Origin: Berberis thunbergii
Lineage: Eukaryota > Streptophyta > Magnoliopsida > Ranunculales > Berberidaceae
Assembly (NCBI GenBank): GCA_003290165.1
Contig: QNQO01005754.1
Location: 1 to 64,000 of the forward strand
Length of the DNA stretch: 64,000 nucleotides
Reading direction: 5' to 3'
Shown here: piece by piece, positions 59,949 through 64,000 of the stretch
Numbering within the stretch: the stretch's first letter is position 1
Layout: each line of letters starts with the position of its first letter
Translations under genes and position numbers: made by a program
Notes under the pieces: model-generated
Seen by the model: only the letters and a program-made list of their open reading frames with translations
Told to the model about the DNA's origin: nothing
Databases searched by the model: none

Positions 59949-61497
59949 ATGGTGAGAACCTCCTACTGTGATAAAATAGGGTTGAAAAGAGGAGCATGGT
60001 CTCCTGAAGAAGATAGGAAGTTGTCAGCTTACATCAAGAAATATGACCATTGGAATTGGCGCGAGATCCCTAGGTTTGCAGGTAAGTAACTAATAAGAGT
60101 GACAATCCACACATTCTAGTTTGAATATATGGGTTTCATTAATCGGTAACTAGTTGTACTAATTTTTTTTGTATTAGAGATCATTTAGAAAAAGAGATGA
60201 TTAGCACAGTTTCATTGTGTGCATATCAAAAATTTTTAGACATAGCTTGTGATGGCGCGCGGGTTCAATATGATCAGTTGACTGAACAAGTAATTAGTGC
60301 ATATTTTCTGAGGAATATTCTATACAGTTCCTTACTTCATATGAAGATGGTGGTCGATAGATCTCCATGGACTAGCTAGGGTTTGCTATCTTGAGTTAAA
60401 GAAGCGCATGCAAAGGAGTTCAACGCCAAGGGAGGAGGCAATACTTCAGCCCATCACTGAAGTATCTGAATGTGAGAGCGAATCAGCAGATCTAGTTGAT
60501 ACTTTTCTTGACAATCACTACACCAAATTGGCACTTTTGTAACAACTCTCAAAACAGTATCACTTTTGAGATGTTGCAATTGACCAAACAATTTCAAGTC
60601 AAAACTAAATTTAGTCAAAAAAATAAAAAACAGTAACACAAAAAAAATGATACAATAAGTTGGATCACCATAAATAGTATCACTTTTATAATCATACTTT
60701 TCATGGTGATACAATTATTTTATCATTTTGTTTGTGAAAATGTGTAAAATTGTTAGGTGAATTGTTACACTTCAAAAGTGATACTGTTTTGAGGGTTGTT
60801 ACAAAAATATCAATTTGGTGTAGTGAATGCTCCAAGGCCTTTCATTCCAAAAAATTCTATTGTAGTCTCTGTGTCGCTAGAAAGAGCCATACTGGAAAAA
60901 TCAGCGTCACCCGCTGATACTAATAGTGAAACCAAACAAAAAGTTGGGAATGTTATACCAGATACAACTAATGAGATCAGTGGAAACCTTTGGGCAGAAT
61001 TCTTTCAAATGCCAGGCTCCAACTTTGTGGGGGAGAATTTTACATATAGTCTGGTTGATCCCGAACTTGTTTTTCCGCCTCCTTCCTTGCATGATTGGAC
61101 TGATCCCAACCAGGTGATAGATGACGCCAAGCTATCATTTGAGGAGGATTTTATAGCTGCTAGTATGCTTGATCAAGAAACTGTCATTCCCACTTCTCCT
61201 TTATATAGTTTGTCTGATGAGCCCATTCAGGAAGTAGACTCCAACTTCTTTGACGATAATTTTATCCATTTTATGGGTGATCAATATTTTATATTTCTGC
61301 CTGCTCCCTTTTGTAGTTGGGTTGAGTCCTTTCAGGTAGCAGAATCTAATTTCTCCGCAGAAAATTTTACATCTAATCAGCTGGCTAATCCAGAAAATGT
61401 CTTCGAATCTTCTTCAACAAATAGTTTCGACAATGGAGAAGAAGTTTACTTCAATCATCTATTGTTGGGTGGCGAAGAAGTACCTATATTGTTCTGA
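59949..61497 (+). pseudogene. R2R3-MYB pseudogene, copy 2 (exon 2 deleted, MITE in exon 3)
   Basis: Exon 1 59949-60081 is intact (133 bp: MVRTSYCDKIGLKRGAW, EEDRKLSAYIKKYDHWNW) with its donor. A longer in-frame start at 59889 exists, but the family begins MVR, so 59949 is chosen. Relative to copy 1, 641 bp are deleted between two TAAA tetramers (after 60400), removing the end of intron 1, exon 2 and the start of exon 3, and with them all of R3. Exon 3 resumes KKRMQRSSTPREEA and is then split by a 310-bp MITE (60516-60825). Beyond it the C-terminal domain is fully open to the TGA at 61495-61497 (SNFVGENFT, FPPPSLHDWTDPNQ, FNHLLLGGEEVPILF). Without R3 this cannot act as a normal R2R3 DNA-binding factor. 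Confidence 0.85.
60516..60825. mobile_element. CACTA-type MITE, 310 bp, in MYB exon 3
   Basis: Ends CACTACACCAAATTG in inverted orientation on both sides, continuing as a long imperfect inverted repeat (TTTTGTAACAAC, TCTCAAAACAGTATCACTTTTGA versus its counterpart). A 3-bp target duplication AAT (60513-60515 and 60826-60828) is the CACTA signature. Copy 1 has the empty site (cttgacaatgctc at 2371-2383). Non-coding. Confidence 0.9.
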
Positions 61498-61710
61498 AGA
61501 AATACTCGTGTACTTTACTTGCATTTCCTGCAATCTCCAATTTCTACATTATATTAGTTTTATAAAAAAATGTAGTCTTTGGCCTTGGGTTCAGTAATCA
61601 GTGAAGCGTTATGATAATATCTCTATATTGCATGCAAGGTTAAAGGTTCTCATCATTTACTATATAACAGAAATATGAGCTTGTATGATGTATTAGTTTT
61701 GCACTGAAAT
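61498..61710. other. 3' flank of MYB copy 2
   Basis: Matches 3049-3260 up to the deletion junction at 61710/61711. Confidence 0.5.
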
Positions 61711-61744
61711 AATTTTGTTAATAAAAAATAGATTTCTTGTAGTG
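61711..61744. mobile_element. Remnant right end of the 2.2-kb CACTA element, copy 2
   Basis: Equals 5642-5675 (aattttgttaat ... tttcttgtagtg), followed by the same attatcc flank. The other 2.16 kb and the left flank are missing. Confidence 0.8.
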
Positions 61745-62790
61745 ATTATCCATCACATGTCTACTAATTGAGCTGGTACCCATTGGGTTGAGTAAATGTT
61801 TTGTTGTTCCAATGATATTTATGGACTAGAGAACGAGGATGTATAGAAATTAATTTGTCGGGTTAATAAGGGGGTTGACAGTGGGTGAACAAGCTGTAAT
61901 TCTATTTATTTATTTTTTGCAAAGTTTAGAGATAAATTCTCATTCCACATTGTTGAACTCTATCTCATGCATCTATATATGTCTAGTGTTTATGCAAGGG
62001 TGCAAATCGAGCTGAATTTTGATGTGGTCGCAGAACTTTGGCGCGGTCCATCCCCATGGTTAGAGTGAGACTCCAATAGGCGCCCTGGCATACTATTCCA
62101 TAGCCACATTACACTGGCGTTGTCACCAAAGCTCCTTTTTTATATTGGGTTAATTAGCAATACCCGTTATTATAAATAGAAAACTAGCGGTAACCCCCTT
62201 ACATATCATAAATTAATATTACCCACAGACTCATAGTTTTCAGTCAGTGATTGACTGTTTGAAACAAGGGTAGGGTGCAAATTTTAAAATCAACCAAAAC
62301 TAATTGCATCTCAAAGGAACTTCTAGTGGCCAAGATAAAATCTCATAAAACCATCGAGATAGTAATTCCAATATCGATGTAAATTAATGGAGAAGATTAA
62401 ATAATAATAAAAAACCCACCAAAACCCATTTGTAGTGGCTAAGGGAGTTTTTGGATCCACTCTAAGAAATATTTCATTTACCCCAATACTTAATTTATCC
62501 ACAAAAGATTTGCAGTTTACATATAAGGTGGAGTAAACTTTTTCTTATTTTGTTAAAAAATAAAAATAAAAAAATCTCGGTTCCAAGACCGTGATTGTTT
62601 GTTTTGAAGACTATAAATCTCATTCCGACTCTTAGAGCTATAGATACAATTTCGGATCCGAGATTAGTTTTCTTGTAAATTTTTATTTTGTTTTTTTGTA
62701 GCTACGGAGTCGATCAAAACCTACAAAGTTATTATTATTTTTTACTGACTCCTCATAATGAGAAAAAAATTTTAATTGCAAAGATAATGT
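61745..62790. other. Intergenic sequence, copy 2 of 5676-6710
   Basis: Near-identical to the left copy. No gene seen. Confidence 0.5.
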
Positions 62791-63390
62791 TACGATCCTA
62801 ATTAAGTAATTGGCTATCCGCCCCTTGATATCTCGGTCTTTTGAGGAGTATTGGTTGGTTTTTAACAATTGGTATCAAAGCTAAACCCAACATCTAAGGT
62901 TTGGTTCTTAGGATGGGTGACCTAAAGGCTAATTAAAATAACTTAGTACCATGTATGACATAGTTCTAAGTAGTTGAATGCTAGTAGATGAATAAAGCTA
63001 CCAAAAGGGATAGGATTACCATCGGCCCAATGTCGATGGAGTGAGCTATCAAGGACGTCGACTTTGGAAGCATGGTGGGATGTTACGATTCTAGTTAAGT
63101 AATAGGTTTTTCGCTCCTTGACAGCACGGTCTTTTGAGGAGTATTGGTTAATTTATAATAGTTATTATTATAGCCAAACCCCACATCCAATGTTCGATTT
63201 TCAGGAGGGTCGACTTAGAGGCTGGATTAAACTAACTTAGTACTATGTATGAAAATAGTGCTAAGTTTTTTAATAATGGTAGGTGAGTGAAGCTACCAAA
63301 AGAGAAAGGGTTACCATTGCGCCAGTGTCTATAGAGTGGGCCAACAAAGACATCGACTTTGGAAGCATGGTGAAATATTACGATCCTAGT
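62791..63390. repeat. ~294-bp tandem repeat, copy 2
   Basis: Counterpart of 6711-7310; two units, interrupted by element A at the same base. Confidence 0.7.
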
Positions 63391-64000
63391 TGACGCCGGG
63401 CAGAATAGTGATTATCTTGCAAGCTAGTTCAACAAACAATTCACAAGGAATGATACAAGATATTCGCCCAAAAACACAGAGAAAATAATTCTAATGTTCA
63501 ATTAAATTACTCTAATCAATGGTATCCTACAATATTGAGGAAAAACTCTATTTATAGTGCTCAAATAACTTTCATAAGCAGCATATTCCTAAAAGAAAAA
63601 GTAGAATCAAATACTAAAATAACAAGTAGTCTATTCCTAAAAGAAAAAATAAAGTTTAATCCTAAAAGAAAACTAAAAAGACTCCTAATTAAATTGAAAG
63701 ATTACGAATAAGTTATTTAGTGAATAACTTTGAAAGCAAATTAGGAACCCTAGAAACCCAAATTATGAACTCTTGAAACCCTTTTGCATCAGTCGCCCCG
63801 GTTGAAAAGAACTCATCCTTGAGTACACAATAGCTTCATCGGAATCCTTTGGCGGCAGCCCATGAAGAAGATCCTCTGGTATCAGATCAAAAAACTATGC
63901 TAGCTACTGCTGCACCTCCTGCATCAGTCGTCTCAGTAGGAATGGTCCTTTCTTGACGAGGTGCCAACACAATCTTCTTCCCTTTGATGCTAAGGGAATA
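63391..64000 (-). mobile_element. Gypsy element A, copy 2 (runs off the window)
   Basis: LTR 63391-63791 (TGACGCC...GCATCA) after CTAGT (63386-63390), then the polypurine complement and the start of the deleted interior, matching 7714-7924. Same target site as at 7311. Confidence 0.85.

Noticed and set aside
59889..60089. Longer MYB copy 2 start at 59889
   Set aside because: The added 20 residues are not family-like, and copy 1 has an indel in this stretch; the MVR start at 59949 is the family start.
1..64000. tRNA, rRNA, microRNA hairpin or CRISPR features
   Set aside because: The only tRNA-like matches are retrotransposon primer sites. I saw no cloverleaf, rRNA block or spaced short-repeat array. 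Inverted repeats present are explained by transposon ends.

Overview
This window is nuclear DNA from a flowering plant, most likely a eudicot; the sequence does not let me name the species. The evidence is an R2R3-MYB gene family with canonical 133/130-bp first exons, plant-type LTR retrotransposons (Ty3/gypsy and Ty1/copia), CACTA and MULE-like DNA transposons, and fragments of plant nuclear genes (mitochondrial-type release factor 1, 20S proteasome alpha-4, starch branching enzyme II). I see no complete, intact protein-coding gene. The window is a decayed MYB cluster opened up by nested transposons.

Backbone: bases 1-9539 and 58922-64000 are two copies of one segment, offset by about 59 kb (about 5 differences in the first 193 bases by eye). 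Each copy holds a gypsy LTR fragment, an LTR-like block, an R2R3-MYB pseudogene (1181-3048 and 59949-61497), a CACTA element or its remnant, ~294-bp tandem repeats, and the same gypsy insertion at the same target base. A third MYB (exons at 20454-20583 and 27683-28334) lies between them, with intron 2 stretched to about 7.1 kb by insertions. A fourth is hinted at by an intron-1-like relic (40131-40317). Each MYB copy is broken differently: copy 1 by single-base indels, copy 2 by loss of exon 2 plus a MITE in exon 3, and copy 3 by a stop codon in exon 2 and no visible exon 1.

Region by region: 7311-9534 is an internally deleted gypsy element (gag plus protease only). 10361-11411 is a ~317-bp tandem array. 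11700-15869 is a CACTA-type element carrying a Transposase_24-like gene and captured exons of release factor 1 and proteasome alpha-4; its right end abuts a truncated copia element (15870-20182). 22106-27571 is a MULE-like inverted-repeat element split by gypsy element E (22930-27485), which carries gag and an antisense ORF. 28870-39560 holds three copies of a locus-specific repeat, interrupted by a 3.27-kb probable solo LTR (30129-33395) and by gypsy element B (34137-38665). 40323-48549 is a complete non-autonomous gypsy element D with 1.7-kb LTRs. 50640-59114 is a degenerate gypsy element G (gag on minus, antisense ORF on plus) interrupted by a solo LTR of the D family (53505-55381).

The most striking object is gypsy element B. 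Between its gag and its integrase, where protease, reverse transcriptase and RNase H should be, lies about 1.4 kb of intronless coding sequence for starch branching enzyme II in the same orientation. The block runs from the N-terminal region through the CBM48 domain and into the catalytic barrel. LTRs, initiator-Met primer site and near-perfect target duplication enclose it, so this is an mRNA-derived gene capture inside a retrotransposon. The capture is now broken by stops and frameshifts.
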